Part shown: one piece after another, positions 1 through 9,937 of the stretch | How the letters are laid out: each line of letters starts with the position of its first letter | Position numbering within the stretch: position 1 is the stretch's first letter | Source: Cupriavidus taiwanensis | GTDB lineage: Bacteria; Pseudomonadota; Gammaproteobacteria; Burkholderiales; Burkholderiaceae | Length of the DNA: 64,000 nt | NCBI RefSeq assembly: GCF_900250115.1 | Contig: NZ_LT984803.1 | Coordinates: 2,073,583 to 2,137,582, forward strand | Reading direction: 5' to 3' | Position numbers and translations under genes: made by a program | The notes under the pieces: model-generated | What the model was told of the DNA's origin: nothing | The model's input: the letters and a program-made list of their open reading frames with translations, nothing else | Database searches by the model: none

Positions 1-628
<628 letters not shown>

Positions 629-695
629 TTAAAAACGTATTCTACTCTTGTTGCCGGACGATTCCGGGTTTTTGGACCGCCGCGGCGTCAATGCG

Positions 696-1847
696 TCAGC
701 GCGGCACCACGGCCCAGCCGGCATCCTTGCGCACCAGTTGCCGGTCGCAATTGAATTCATCGAGTTCATGGGTGTGGCCGGGCAGCGACTGGATCACGAT
801 CTCGCCCGAAGCACGCAGCGCGGCAATCGCCGCACGAAGTGCCGGATCCGCATCCCACGGGGCAAAAACTGCCAGCGCCCGCACCTCGATGGGTGACAGC
901 GACGCCACTTCACGCAGGTCCAGCGAGAAACCCGTCGCCGGACGCGCGCGGCCGAAGGCCTCGCCCACCTTGTCGTAGCGGCCGCCCCTCGCCACGTAGT
1001 TGGGCAGGCCGGCCACGTAGGCCGCGAACATCACGCCGCTGTGGTAGTGGTAGCCGCGCAGGTCCGACAGGTCGATATTGACGCTGGCGCCGCGCACCTG
1101 CACCGCCAGCGCCGCCAGCTCATCCAGCGCGCGGCCGATGGCGGGGCTGGCCGGCAGCGTGGCGCGGGCGCGCTCGATCACCTCCACGCCGCCGTACAGC
1201 GTCGGCAGCGCCTGCAGCGCTTCGCGCTCGGTCTGCGGCATGCCCCCGGTGAGTTCACGCAGGGCGGGCACATCCTTGGTTTCCAGCGCGGCGAACAACG
1301 CGTCCTCGATCTTGCGGATCGACGGCAGGCCGGCCAGCAACGCTTCGAGGATGCCGGCATGGCACAGGTCGATACGGATCTCCGACAGCCCCGCCGCCGT
1401 CAGCGCGGCCAGCATCAGCTCCTGGATCTCGACGTCGGCTTCCAGGCCGGCATGGCCGTAGATCTCGGCACCGATCTGGATCGGTTCACGGGTGGCGTGG
1501 AACCCCGCCGGACGCGCGTGCAGCACGTTGCCCGCGTAGCACAACCGGGTCACGCCCGGCCGGTTCAGCAGGTGCGCATCGATGCGCGCCACCTGCGGCG
1601 TGATATCGGCGCGCAGCCCCATGGTGCGGCCCGACAGCTGGTCGACCAGCTTGAGCGTGCGCAGGTCGAGGTCGTGGCCGGTGCCGGTCAGCAGCGACTC
1701 GAGGTATTCCAGCATCGGCGGCATGACCAGCTCGTAGCCGTAGGTGCGGAACAGGTCCAGCATGCGGCGGCGCAGCTCTTCGATCTTGCGCGCTTCCGAC
1801 GGCAGCACGTCGGCAATGTTTTCTGGCAGCAGCCAATGGTTGGACAT
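696..1847 (-). CDS. hisZ: ATP phosphoribosyltransferase regulatory subunit HisZ
   Basis: HisZ is a catalytically dead paralogue of histidyl-tRNA synthetase. It pairs with the short-form HisG to catalyse and regulate the first step of histidine synthesis. The protein (383 aa) opens with [14 protein letters not shown] and has the class II synthetase-like core ([51 protein letters not shown]). It lacks the anticodon-binding domain of true HisS, which is encoded separately at 9938-11308. I prefer the ATG at 1847, preceded by a purine-rich AAGAGA, over an in-frame start at 1868. It lies between a terminator downstream of hflC and purA, so it may have its own promoter; I could not pick one out. Confidence 0.93.
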   Translation of the reverse strand: MSNHWLLPENIADVLPSEARKIEELRRRMLDLFRTYGYELVMPPMLEYLESLLTGTGHDLDLRTLKLVDQLSGRTMGLRADITPQVARIDAHLLNRPGVTRLCYAGNVLHARPAGFHATREPIQIGAEIYGHAGLEADVEIQELMLAALTAAGLSEIRIDLCHAGILEALLAGLPSIRKIEDALFAALETKDVPALRELTGGMPQTEREALQALPTLYGGVEVIERARATLPASPAIGRALDELAALAVQVRGASVNIDLSDLRGYHYHSGVMFAAYVAGLPNYVARGGRYDKVGEAFGRARPATGFSLDLREVASLSPIEVRALAVFAPWDADPALRAAIAALRASGEIVIQSLPGHTHELDEFNCDRQLVRKDAGWAVVPR

Positions 1848-1979
1848 GGTGAATCTCTTCTCAGTCATTCAGTTGCCTGCCGGCGCAGCGCCTGCAGGGA
1901 CCGGGCCTGGCCCGGCAAAACCAGATGCGGGCACGGCGCGCCCGCGCCATCACTCCGCCGCGATGGCTCCAGCCGGACA

Positions 1980-2001
1980 AAACCCCGGCAAGCCGGGGTT
2001 T
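1980..2001 (-). terminator. Rho-independent terminator after hflC
   Basis: A perfect inverted repeat (AAACCCCGGC / GCCGGGGTTT) leaves only a very short loop. On the minus strand it is followed by TTTTGT. It lies 31 bases past the hflC stop and probably ends the hfq-hflX-hflK-hflC transcript, separating it from hisZ-purA. Confidence 0.75.
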
Positions 2002-2032
2002 CGTCTATTCGCCACACGGACAAGCGACGGTG

Positions 2033-2941
2033 CTAACGCTTGCCTCCGCCGTTGCCCGCGGACGCGCCGGCGCCGCCGCCGCTGGAACGCATGTAGCGGA
2101 AGAACTCCGAATTGGGCTCCAGCACCAGCACGTCGCGCTTGTCACGGAAGGTGTTGCGGTAGGCCTCCATGCTGCGCCAGAACTGCGCGAACTGGGGATC
2201 GCGGCCAAACGCCTCGCCATAGATCTGCGATGCCTTGGCATCGCCCTCGCCCTTGATCATCTGGGCATCGCGATAGGCCTGTGCCAGCACCACTTCGCGC
2301 TGGCGGTCGGCGTCGGCGCGGATCTTCTCGCCTTCCGCCGCGCCGGTGGAGCGCAGCTCGTTGGCCACGCGCTTGCGCTCGGCTTCCATGCGGCGGTACA
2401 CCGATTCGCTGATCGCGGGCAGCAGGTCGACGCGCTTGAGGCGCACGTCGAGGATCTCGACGCCGACCGACTTGGCGTACTCGCTCATGCCGTTCCGGAT
2501 GGCCTGCATCACCTGCTCGCGCTCGCCGGCGACCACGTCGGCGACGGTGCGCTTGCCGAATTCTTCGCGCGCGACCGAGTCGATGCGTTGCGTCATGCGG
2601 TCCTGCGCGCCGCGCAGGTTGCCGCCGAAGGCGACGAAGAACTTGCGCGGATCGGTGATGCGCCATTTGACGAACCAGTCCACCACCATGCTCTTCTTCT
2701 CGGCGGTGAGGAAGCGCTCGTTGGCGGCGACGTCGATGGTCTGCAGGCGGCGGTCCATGAACACCACGTTCTGGAACGGCGGCGGCAGCTTGAAATGCAG
2801 GCCCGGCTCACGCACCACTTCCTTGATCTGGCCGAAGGCGAACACTACGGCGTACTGGCGCTGGTCGACCACGAACAGCATGGACGAGACCACGGCGAGC
2901 AGGATGAAGAAGCCGATCGCGAAGGAAATCAGTCGGTTCAT
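2033..2941 (-). CDS. hflC: FtsH protease modulator HflC
   Basis: HflC forms an inner-membrane complex with HflK that surrounds the AAA+ protease FtsH and tunes its attack on membrane substrates. The 302-aa product starts MNRLISFAIGFFILLAVVSS, a single N-terminal membrane anchor (about residues 4-24). A band-7/SPFH domain follows (VVDQRQYAVVFAFGQIKEVV; PPPFQNVVFMDRRLQTID) with a coiled-coil-prone tail. The ATG at 2941 is chosen because it places the anchor at the extreme N-terminus; a longer frame to 3013 adds only arginine-rich shadow sequence. It starts 10 bases after the hflK stop, so the two are translated from one message. The C-terminus is Gly/Ala rich. Confidence 0.95.
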   Translation of the reverse strand: MNRLISFAIGFFILLAVVSSMLFVVDQRQYAVVFAFGQIKEVVREPGLHFKLPPPFQNVVFMDRRLQTIDVAANERFLTAEKKSMVVDWFVKWRITDPRKFFVAFGGNLRGAQDRMTQRIDSVAREEFGKRTVADVVAGEREQVMQAIRNGMSEYAKSVGVEILDVRLKRVDLLPAISESVYRRMEAERKRVANELRSTGAAEGEKIRADADRQREVVLAQAYRDAQMIKGEGDAKASQIYGEAFGRDPQFAQFWRSMEAYRNTFRDKRDVLVLEPNSEFFRYMRSSGGGAGASAGNGGGKR

Positions 2942-2951
2942 GACGGTCTCC

Positions 2952-4310
2952 TCAGCGCGAGTCGCGGTCGCGGTTGCGCAGCGATTCGCGCGACCGGTTA
3001 TCCGTCGAGGCATCCGGCGCAGGCGCCGGCGTGCCTGCCGCGCCGGGCTGGCCCGGCGGCGGCGTGGCGCGGCCCTCGGCCTGCGCCATCAGCTTGTCCA
3101 GCGGCAGGTAAAGCAGGTTGTTGCCCTGGCGCGCGTCGACCAGCACCTTGGTCGAATTGGTGTAGATCTGCTGCATGGTCTCCAGATAGATACGGTCGCG
3201 CGTCACCTGCGGCGCCTTGGCGTACTCCGCCTGCACCGAACGGAAGCGCGACGCATCGCCCTCGGCCTGCGCCACCACGCGGGCACGGTAGGCTTCGGAT
3301 TCTTCCTTCAGGCGCGCCGCGGTACCCTTGGCGCGCGGGATGATATCGTTGGCGTAGGCCTGGCCTTCGCTGATCGCGCGCTCGCGGTCCTGGCTGGCCT
3401 TGTTGACGTCGTCGAACGCGGCCTGCACCTGCTCGGGCGGCTGCACGCTCTGCACGTTCACGGACAGCACGCGGATGCCGGTCTTGTACGCCGACAGGAT
3501 GGCCTGGATCGACTTGGCCAGCTGCTGCGCGATCTGTTCGCGGTTTTCGTACAGCACCGCGTCCATCTTGTTGCGGCCGACGATCTCGCGCACCGAGGTC
3601 TCGGCCGCCTGCGTCACCAGCTCTTCATCGCCGCCCCGGTCGGTCTTGTTGAAGAACAGGAATTCGCTGGCGTCCTGGATCACGTACTGCACGGTGAAGC
3701 GCACGTCGATGATGTTCTCGTCCTGCGTCAGCATCGACGAGTCTTTCAGGTTGCTGTCCTTGATCGAGGTGGAGCGGCCGACCTCGACCGAGCGCACCGC
3801 CGACAGGTTGACCACCTCGGCCGACTGGATGGGCCAGGGCATGCGCCAGTTGATGCCGGGGCCGGTGGAGTACTTGAACTTGCCGAACTGCAGGATCACC
3901 GCGGTCTGGCCTTCCTGCACCATGAAGAAGCCGCTGGCCAGCCAGATGCCCACCACCGCGGCCACGATCACGCCGGCGCCGACGCCCGAGCCCTTGCCCG
4001 AGGTACGCGGGCCGCCGAAGCCCTGGTTGCCGTTGCCGCCGTTGTCCTTGCGGCCGAGCAGGCCGTTCAGGCGGCGGTTGAAGTCGCGCCACAGTTCGTC
4101 CAGGTCCGGCGGGCCGCCATCCTGCTGCGGACGCTGGTTCTGCTGGCGGTTGTCGTCGCGGCCGTCCTTCTTGTCATCGTCCTGCCCGTCCCGACCCCAG
4201 CGCGGATCGTTCAGCGAGAAGATGGCGCGCAGGCGCTGCCAGCCCGCGCGCAGCGCGAGGCGGCCGCCTGGTGTCAGGCTCGAATCAGCATTCCGGGGGA
4301 ACTGGGGCAT
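2952..4310 (-). CDS. hflK: FtsH protease modulator HflK
   Basis: Partner of HflC in the periplasm-facing SPFH complex around FtsH. The 452-aa protein has a charged, Gln/Asn-rich cytoplasmic N-terminus with GGRLALRAGWQRLRAIF. One membrane segment follows (GVGAGVIVAAVVGIWLASGF, around residue 105-125). Then comes the SPFH domain (FMVQEGQTAVILQFGKF; GINWRMPWPIQ) and an Ala/Glu-rich helix typical of HflK. The C-terminus is Pro/Ala/Arg rich. The ATG at 4310 is taken; a GTG three codons upstream is possible. It lies between hflX (177 bases upstream) and hflC (10 bases downstream), the usual hfl operon order. Confidence 0.95.
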   Translation of the reverse strand: MPQFPRNADSSLTPGGRLALRAGWQRLRAIFSLNDPRWGRDGQDDDKKDGRDDNRQQNQRPQQDGGPPDLDELWRDFNRRLNGLLGRKDNGGNGNQGFGGPRTSGKGSGVGAGVIVAAVVGIWLASGFFMVQEGQTAVILQFGKFKYSTGPGINWRMPWPIQSAEVVNLSAVRSVEVGRSTSIKDSNLKDSSMLTQDENIIDVRFTVQYVIQDASEFLFFNKTDRGGDEELVTQAAETSVREIVGRNKMDAVLYENREQIAQQLAKSIQAILSAYKTGIRVLSVNVQSVQPPEQVQAAFDDVNKASQDRERAISEGQAYANDIIPRAKGTAARLKEESEAYRARVVAQAEGDASRFRSVQAEYAKAPQVTRDRIYLETMQQIYTNSTKVLVDARQGNNLLYLPLDKLMAQAEGRATPPPGQPGAAGTPAPAPDASTDNRSRESLRNRDRDSR

Positions 4311-4487
4311 GAAGTGCACGGGTCCGGGGAAGTTTGTAACAGGGGGATTCTAGCAGTCATCGGCGCCACTTTTGGCCAATTCGCGTAATCCCCGCGGCAA
4401 CCGCGCCGGAATTGGGCAGAACCGGCGCCACGGCGGCACCGAGGCGCCGTCGATACCGGCGACCACACTTCTGGCTGGCCGCCCGGC

Positions 4488-5753
4488 CTACAGCCGGCGC
4501 GGATCCGCCGCATCGGCGTCGTCGCCGTCGTCCGCCACGCCATCGTAGTCGCCCTCGCCGGCGTCATCGCCGGCGTCATCGGACTGCGCCACCTCATCCA
4601 GGCGCGGATCATAGGGTTGCGGTTCGGGCGGGCGGCCGGCCAGCCATTGCGCCACCTCGACCAAGGCCTCGCGCAGCGCGTCCAGGCCCAGTCCCTCGCG
4701 CGCGCTCAGGAACACGCGGGTGGGGACGCCGTCGGCGTCGCGCTCGATGCGCGGGCCATCGGCCAACAGTTCGGGCGCGGCGTCGATCTTGTTCATCACC
4801 ACGATCTGCGGGATGTCCAGCGCGTTGATTTCGGCCAGCACCCGGTTGACCTGCTCGATCTGTTCGTGGCGCACCGGGCTCGATGCATCGACCACATGCA
4901 GCAGCAGGTCCGCATGCACGGTCTCGTCGAGCGTGGCACGGAACGCCGCCACCAGCTGCGTCGGCAGGTCGCGGATAAAGCCGACCGTGTCCGACAGCAC
5001 CACGTTGCCCAGGCCGTCCAGGAACAGCCGGCGCGAGGTGGTGTCGAGCGTGGCGAAGAGCTGGTTGGCCGCATACGCGCCGGCCTTGGTCAGCGCGTTG
5101 AACAGGGTCGACTTGCCCGCGTTGGTGTAGCCCACCAGCGAGATGCTGAGGGTGTCATTGCGCGCGCGCGCACGCCGCTGGGTGCTGTGCTGGCGCTGCA
5201 GCCGCGACAGGTCCGACTTGAGCCGCTTGGCCCGCTCGTCCAGCATGCGGCGGTCCAGTTCGAGCTGGCGCTCGCCGGGGCCGCCGCGCATGCCGATGCC
5301 GCCCTTCTGCCGCTCCAGGTGGCTCCACGCGCGCACCAGCCGCGACGCGCGGTACTGCACCTGCGCCAGTTCCACCTGCACCTTGCCGACGTGGCTCTGC
5401 GCACGCTGCCCGAAGATATCGAGGATCAGGCCGGTCCGGTCGATCACGTGGCGGTGCAGGAAACGCTCCAGGTTGCGCTGCTGCGCCGGGCTCAGCGCGT
5501 GGTTGAAGACCACCACGTCGGCATCCAGCGCATCCGCCGCCTCCTTCAGTTCCTCTGCCTTGCCCGAGCCGATGAACAATGCCGGATCCGGCCGCGAGCG
5601 GCGGCCCGTCAGCGTATGCACCGGCAGCGAGCCGGCGGTGGTGGTCAGCAGCGCCAGTTCGCTGAGGCTTTCCTGGAAATCATGCTTGCCGAAATCGACG
5701 CCGACGAGGATGGCGCGCGAAGGGGCGGTATTGGAGGTGGCTCTGGGGTCCAA
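4488..5753 (-). CDS. hflX: Ribosome-associated GTPase HflX
   Basis: HflX binds the 50S subunit and splits stalled ribosomes, especially under heat stress. The 421-aa product has the HflX N-terminal domain (LFIGSGKAEELKE; VVFNHALSPAQQRNLE). The glycine-rich linker GGIGMRGGPGERQLELDRR follows, then a G domain with P-loop GYTNAGKSTLFN, switch/G3 region DTVGFIRDLP and G4 NKID. The tail (about residues 380-421) is very acidic. The only start that keeps the whole conserved N-terminus is TTG at 5753; the next in-frame ATG lies inside the GGIGM motif. The weak start suggests low translation. It is 228 bases downstream of hfq. Confidence 0.93.
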   Translation of the reverse strand: MDPRATSNTAPSRAILVGVDFGKHDFQESLSELALLTTTAGSLPVHTLTGRRSRPDPALFIGSGKAEELKEAADALDADVVVFNHALSPAQQRNLERFLHRHVIDRTGLILDIFGQRAQSHVGKVQVELAQVQYRASRLVRAWSHLERQKGGIGMRGGPGERQLELDRRMLDERAKRLKSDLSRLQRQHSTQRRARARNDTLSISLVGYTNAGKSTLFNALTKAGAYAANQLFATLDTTSRRLFLDGLGNVVLSDTVGFIRDLPTQLVAAFRATLDETVHADLLLHVVDASSPVRHEQIEQVNRVLAEINALDIPQIVVMNKIDAAPELLADGPRIERDADGVPTRVFLSAREGLGLDALREALVEVAQWLAGRPPEPQPYDPRLDEVAQSDDAGDDAGEGDYDGVADDGDDADAADPRRL

Positions 5754-5814
5754 GGGCGGGCGCGAAAGCGCAGGGAAATTCGGGTTCAGGGGAAGGGATG
5801 GCGGATCTCGGGCA

Positions 5815-5838
5815 CTGTCCCGGCCCCTGCCGGGACAG
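5815..5838 (-). other. Perfect hairpin between hfq and hflX
   Basis: CTGTCCCGGC and GCCGGGACAG form a 10-bp stem with a 4-base loop, about 60 bases upstream of the hflX TTG. No U-run follows on the minus strand, so it is not a standard terminator. It may act as an RNA-processing or mRNA-stability element between the abundant hfq message and hflX. That function is inference. Confidence 0.5.
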
Positions 5839-5981
5839 GCCGCCGCATGCTGCGGAACGTGGCGGCGGGCGCATGGGCAAGCGCCGGGCCGCGCGGCACC
5901 GGGTGCGTCGGCACGCCGGCGCCGGGCATCGCGGCGGCGCCGCGTGGCGCCCGTACGATGCCCTGGGGCAGATCGGTCAGA

Positions 5982-6221
5982 TCAGGCCTCGGCGGAATCA
6001 TCCACGCGGAAATTGACCGCGCGCGCCGGCACGACGGTGGAAATCGCATGCTTGTAGACCATCTGGGTCACGGTGTTGCGCAGCAGGACGACATACTGGT
6101 CGAACGATTCGATATTGCCTTGCAGCTTGATGCCATTGACGAGATAGATGGAAACCGGCACGTGCTCTTTGCGCAGCGCGTTCAGGAACGGGTCTTGTAG
6201 CAGTTGCCCTTTGTTGCTCAT
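5982..6221 (-). CDS. hfq: RNA chaperone Hfq
   Basis: Hfq is a hexameric Sm-like ring that pairs small RNAs with mRNAs and so controls stress responses. The 79-aa protein starts [19 protein letters not shown], contains Sm1 ([19 protein letters not shown]) and the Sm2 motif [10 protein letters not shown], then a short acidic tail. The ATG at 6221 is preceded by GGAG at good spacing. The longer frame to 6281 is rejected because its extra residues are not Hfq-like. It follows der by 210 bases and precedes hflX, the conserved proteobacterial order. Confidence 0.98.
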
Positions 6222-6431
6222 GGCACACTCCAAATTTATAGGTTTAGTGGTGAATGATGGGGATGGAAATCCCCGGTTCAAGTCAGGCGGCGCAAAAACG
6301 CGCCAGAAAAAAGATCAAAACGGTACCAAGTTGGCGTCAATGCGCAGGGAACCCCCTGCTACCGTGAATTTAGCCGCAGTTCCAAACGAACGCAAACGAA
6401 AACTGGCCCCGCCACGGATCCGATTCCGGAC

Positions 6432-7775
6432 TCACTCCTTCGAGTCCGCGTACGGATTTTTGTTCGTGCGAAATTCGATGCGCAGGGGCGTGCCCTTGAG
6501 CTTGAAGGCCGCACGGAAACGGTTTTCCAGGTAGCGCCGGTAGGTCTCGGCCACGCCCGACAGCGCATTGCCGTGGATCACGATGATGGGCGGATTGGAG
6601 CCGCCCTGGTGCGCATAGCGCAGCTTGGGCCGCGATGCGCCGACACGCTTGGGCTGCTGGAATTCCACGGCTTCCTGCAGCACGCGCGTCAGTTGCGGCG
6701 TCGGCAGCTTGACCATGGCCGCGGCATACGCGTCGTCGACCGAGCGCATCAGCGCGCCGATGCCGGTGCGCTCGCGCGCCGACACAAAGTGAACATTGGC
6801 AAAGCTGAGGAATTGCAGCTTGCGCTCGAGGTCGTGCTTGATGCGGTCGCGCGCGTGGCCGTCCAGGCCGTCCCATTTGTTGACGCCCACCACCAGCGCG
6901 CGGCCGGACTCGACGATAAAGCCGGCAATATGCGCGTCCTGGTCGGAAATATCCTGCTGCGCGTCGAGCAGCAGGATGACCACGTTGGCGTCCGCGATCG
7001 ACTGCAGCGTCTTGACCACCGAGAATTTCTCGATCGCCTCGAACACCTTGCCGCGCCGGCGCAGGCCGGCGGTATCGATCAGCGTATAGGGCTTGCCGCC
7101 GCGCTCGAACTCGACGTAGATGGCGTCGCGGGTGGTGCCTGGCATGTCGAAGGCGATCACGCGCTCTTCACCGATCAGCGTATTGACCAGCGTGGACTTG
7201 CCCACATTGGGACGCCCGACGATGGCGATCTTGACGCCCTTGCCCTCGTCGGAGGCTTCCTCGGCCAGCTCGGGGCGCTCCTGGACCGCCAGCTCGATGG
7301 CTTCATCGACCAGCTCGCGCACGCCGTCGCCATGGGCGGCGGAGATCGCGTACGGATCGCCCATGCCGAGCTCGTAGAAGTCCGCCGCCACCGAGGTGTA
7401 CCTCATGCCCTCGGCCTTGTTGACCGCCAGCATGATGCGCCGGCCGGTCTTGCGCAGGTAATCGGCGATGGCGCGGTCCTGCGGCGCCAGGCCCAGGCGG
7501 CCGTCGACGATAAAGATCACCACGTCGGCCTCGACCACCGCCTGCTTGGTCTGCTTGGCCATCTCGGCGACGATGCCTTCCTTGACCACAGGCTCGAAGC
7601 CGCCGGTATCGATGGCGATGAACGGACGTTCGCCGATGCGCCCTTCGCCATAATGGCGGTCGCGCGTCAGGCCCGGCAGGTCGGCGACGAGCGCGTCGCG
7701 CGAGCGGGTCATGCGGTTGAATAGCGTCGACTTGCCCACATTGGGGCGGCCGACAAGTGCGATAACTGGTTTCAT
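6432..7775 (-). CDS. der: Ribosome biogenesis GTPase Der (EngA)
   Basis: Der is an essential tandem GTPase needed for 50S subunit maturation. The 447-aa protein begins [20 protein letters not shown] (first G domain). A second P-loop, [12 protein letters not shown], lies near residue 185, with [10 protein letters not shown] as its switch II. A C-terminal KH-like domain runs from about residue 355 to the end ([20 protein letters not shown]). The ATG at 7775 gives the canonical N-terminus; the extension to 7856 is spurious. It lies 218 bases downstream of bamB and 210 bases upstream of hfq. Confidence 0.96.
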   Translation of the reverse strand: MKPVIALVGRPNVGKSTLFNRMTRSRDALVADLPGLTRDRHYGEGRIGERPFIAIDTGGFEPVVKEGIVAEMAKQTKQAVVEADVVIFIVDGRLGLAPQDRAIADYLRKTGRRIMLAVNKAEGMRYTSVAADFYELGMGDPYAISAAHGDGVRELVDEAIELAVQERPELAEEASDEGKGVKIAIVGRPNVGKSTLVNTLIGEERVIAFDMPGTTRDAIYVEFERGGKPYTLIDTAGLRRRGKVFEAIEKFSVVKTLQSIADANVVILLLDAQQDISDQDAHIAGFIVESGRALVVGVNKWDGLDGHARDRIKHDLERKLQFLSFANVHFVSARERTGIGALMRSVDDAYAAAMVKLPTPQLTRVLQEAVEFQQPKRVGASRPKLRYAHQGGSNPPIIVIHGNALSGVAETYRRYLENRFRAAFKLKGTPLRIEFRTNKNPYADSKE

Positions 7776-7841
7776 GCCATAAACGGAAACGGGGGCCGGC
7801 AACTGCCGCCCCCCGGTAACTCCGGAGTCAAGGGTTCCAAC

Positions 7842-7872
7842 GGCAGCCCGCGCCACCTGGGCGCGGGCTGCC
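7842..7872 (-). other. Long perfect hairpin between bamB and der
   Basis: GGCAGCCCGCGCC (7842-7854) and GGCGCGGGCTGCC (7860-7872) form a 13-bp GC-rich stem with a 5-base loop, 67 bases upstream of the der start codon. There is no T-run on the minus strand. It may be a processing site, a stability element or a weak attenuator within the operon. Confidence 0.5.
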
Positions 7873-7993
7873 GCTTGTCCTGTCGGGCGCGGCGCGGGTC
7901 ATCGACCCGCTGCAATTGCCGCGCCAAGGATCATGCTACCGGATTCGGCGCCGGCCGTACCGACAGGTGTACGGCAGCGCGCATAGGGTCCTG

Positions 7994-9169
7994 TCAGCCA
8001 GGCTGGAAACCGTAGACGTCGCCGTCGCGCGTCTGGATCACCAGGGTCTGCCCCGCCACCACGGGCGCGGCGGTGATGGCGCTGCCATCGGTCTTCATGC
8101 GTGCCACCACCTGGCCGTCTTCGCGCGACAGGAAGTGGACATAGCCTTCGAAGTCGCCCATCACCACCGAGCGGCCCAGCGCCAGCGGCGCACCCAGGCG
8201 GCGGTTGCGCAGGTCGGCGTTCTTCCAGCGCTCGCTGCCGTTCTGGCGGTCGAAGGCATGCACCACCGATTGCTCGTCGCTGGCGTAAAGCGCATTGTCA
8301 TCCTGCGCGAGGCCCGCCGGCGACGAGAAATCCTTGCCCCACTGCGACTGGCCGCTGGCCAGTTCCAGGCAGGCGACCCGGCCCTGGAAGGTGGTGGCGC
8401 AGACTTGCCGGCCGCTGACCATGGGCAGGCCGGTGACGTCGTTCAGGCGCTCGATCTCCGAGACCCCCTTCGGGTAGGAAATCGCGCTTTCCCAGCGCAG
8501 CACGCCGTTGCCCGGCGTCAGCACGCCGAGCTTGCCGCCGGGGAAGCCCATCACGATGCCGTCGCCGGCGAACACCATGCCCATCGCCGCGCGCAGGTTC
8601 AGCGGGGTCTGCGAACGCTGGTAGATCCAGCGGCGCTCGCCGGTCTCGGCATCCAGGCCGAAAACCCGGGTATCGGTGGTGCGCACCACCACCAGGCCGT
8701 TGCCGACCAGCGGCGCCGACAGGACCTCGCCGTTGACCTGCTTCTTCCAGATCTGCTTGCCGCTGGCATCGAAGGCATAGACCGCGCCCTTCTCGCCCGC
8801 CACCGCGGTGACCGAGCCGTCGCTGCCCGGCCCGGAGGTCAGGTCCACGTCGGTCTTGGCCTTCCACAGCACGCGGCCGCTGGCGCCTTCGAGCGCCATC
8901 ACGTTGCCGTTGTTGGACGCCACATAGACATTGTTGCCCGCCGCGGCCGGCTGCATCGAATAGGGCCCGCTCTTGCCGACATCGGCCTTCCAGGCCTGGC
9001 GCACCGCCAGCGTGGCCGATACCGGCTTGAGTTCGGCGGGCGGGTGCTTGTTTTCCTTGCTGAACAGCGCGCAGCCGCCCAGCGTGGCCAGGCAGGCAGC
9101 CGCCACCAGCGCACGGGAAATCGTGCGCGCGGGCTGGCGATGTACGGCACGGGAAAGCACTGACGTCAT
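7994..9169 (-). CDS. bamB: Outer-membrane assembly lipoprotein BamB
   Basis: BamB is the beta-propeller lipoprotein of the BAM complex, which folds beta-barrel proteins into the outer membrane. The 391-aa protein has a signal peptide ending in the lipobox TLGGC (acylated Cys about residue 33). It is followed by repeated PQQ-like propeller blades ([56 protein letters not shown]). The ATG at 9169 has an upstream AGGA. A TTG at 9205 would only lengthen the signal peptide. The gene lies between the yfgM-like gene (78 bases) and der, as in many proteobacteria, which fits an envelope-assembly role. Confidence 0.93.
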   Translation of the reverse strand: MTSVLSRAVHRQPARTISRALVAAACLATLGGCALFSKENKHPPAELKPVSATLAVRQAWKADVGKSGPYSMQPAAAGNNVYVASNNGNVMALEGASGRVLWKAKTDVDLTSGPGSDGSVTAVAGEKGAVYAFDASGKQIWKKQVNGEVLSAPLVGNGLVVVRTTDTRVFGLDAETGERRWIYQRSQTPLNLRAAMGMVFAGDGIVMGFPGGKLGVLTPGNGVLRWESAISYPKGVSEIERLNDVTGLPMVSGRQVCATTFQGRVACLELASGQSQWGKDFSSPAGLAQDDNALYASDEQSVVHAFDRQNGSERWKNADLRNRRLGAPLALGRSVVMGDFEGYVHFLSREDGQVVARMKTDGSAITAAPVVAGQTLVIQTRDGDVYGFQPG

Positions 9170-9247
9170 AACTTTACGGTCCTGTTGTTCGATCCGCGGG
9201 ATCAACGGTATGGCAGCGGTATGGCAACGGTTCAGACGGCAGCCGGA

Positions 9248-9880
9248 TCAGGCCGCGCCCAGCGCATCGAGCTTGAACTGGATGATCTGGCGCATCGCCG
9301 GCTCGGCCTGGCCCAGCTTGTCCAGCGCCTTGCGATAGGCGGTGCGGGCATCGTCGCGCTTGTCCTGCGCGGCGAGCAGGTCGCCGCGGCGGTCGGCGTA
9401 GAGCGCGACGAATGCGGCCGGCGGCTCGTCCTTGAGCAGCGCCAGGCCCTTGTCATAGGCCTTCTCGTCGAGCAGCACGCCGGCCAGGCGCACGCGCGCC
9501 AGGTGCGAATACGCTTCGTCGCCGTGGTCGATGGCCCATTGCAACTGGCTCTTGGCGGCGCTCAGGTCGCCCGCATCGTACAGCACGCGGCCGGCGACCA
9601 GTGCGCTCATCTGGCCGTACGCGGTACGGCCGAACTTGCTTTCCAGGTCGGTCGCGGCGCGCTTGATGCGCTCGACATCGCGCGCCTCGGCGGCCTTGAG
9701 CACCTGCTCGTACAGCACCGCGGCCTCGCCGGCCTGCTTGCGCTCCCAGTACTTCCAGCCGTTCCAGCCAGCAAAGGCCAGCAGCGCGATGATCAGCGCC
9801 CAGGTCAGCGCATTGCCATACTGGCGCCACCAGGCCTTCAGATTCTCAAGCTGTTCCTGTTCTTCTAGATCGTAAGCCAT
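9248..9880 (-). CDS. yfgM: YfgM-like membrane-anchored TPR protein
   Basis: YfgM is an ancillary SecYEG/PpiD partner that helps hand secreted proteins to periplasmic chaperones. The 210-aa protein has the family signature at its N-terminus (MAYDLEEQEQLENLKAWWRQ). One membrane helix follows (about residues 24-45, ALTWALIIALLAFAGWNGW), then helical tetratricopeptide-like repeats in the periplasm (LYEQVLKAAEARDVERIKRA; GRVLYDAGDLSAAKSQLQ). The hisS-yfgM-bamB-der order matches that of Escherichia coli. It starts 57 bases after the hisS stop. The symbol is used by homology of domain layout and context. Confidence 0.88.
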   Translation of the reverse strand: MAYDLEEQEQLENLKAWWRQYGNALTWALIIALLAFAGWNGWKYWERKQAGEAAVLYEQVLKAAEARDVERIKRAATDLESKFGRTAYGQMSALVAGRVLYDAGDLSAAKSQLQWAIDHGDEAYSHLARVRLAGVLLDEKAYDKGLALLKDEPPAAFVALYADRRGDLLAAQDKRDDARTAYRKALDKLGQAEPAMRQIIQFKLDALGAA

Positions 9881-9937
9881 GTCGAGGCAATCACCTGCGT
9901 TGGTTGGATACTCGTGGTGTCAGGGTGCGGCGCGCGC

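Noticed and set aside
2346..4388. Long plus-strand frames opposite hflC and hflK (680 and 472 codons)
   Set aside because: They are His/Leu/Val-rich mirror frames with no motifs; the minus strand clearly encodes HflC and HflK.
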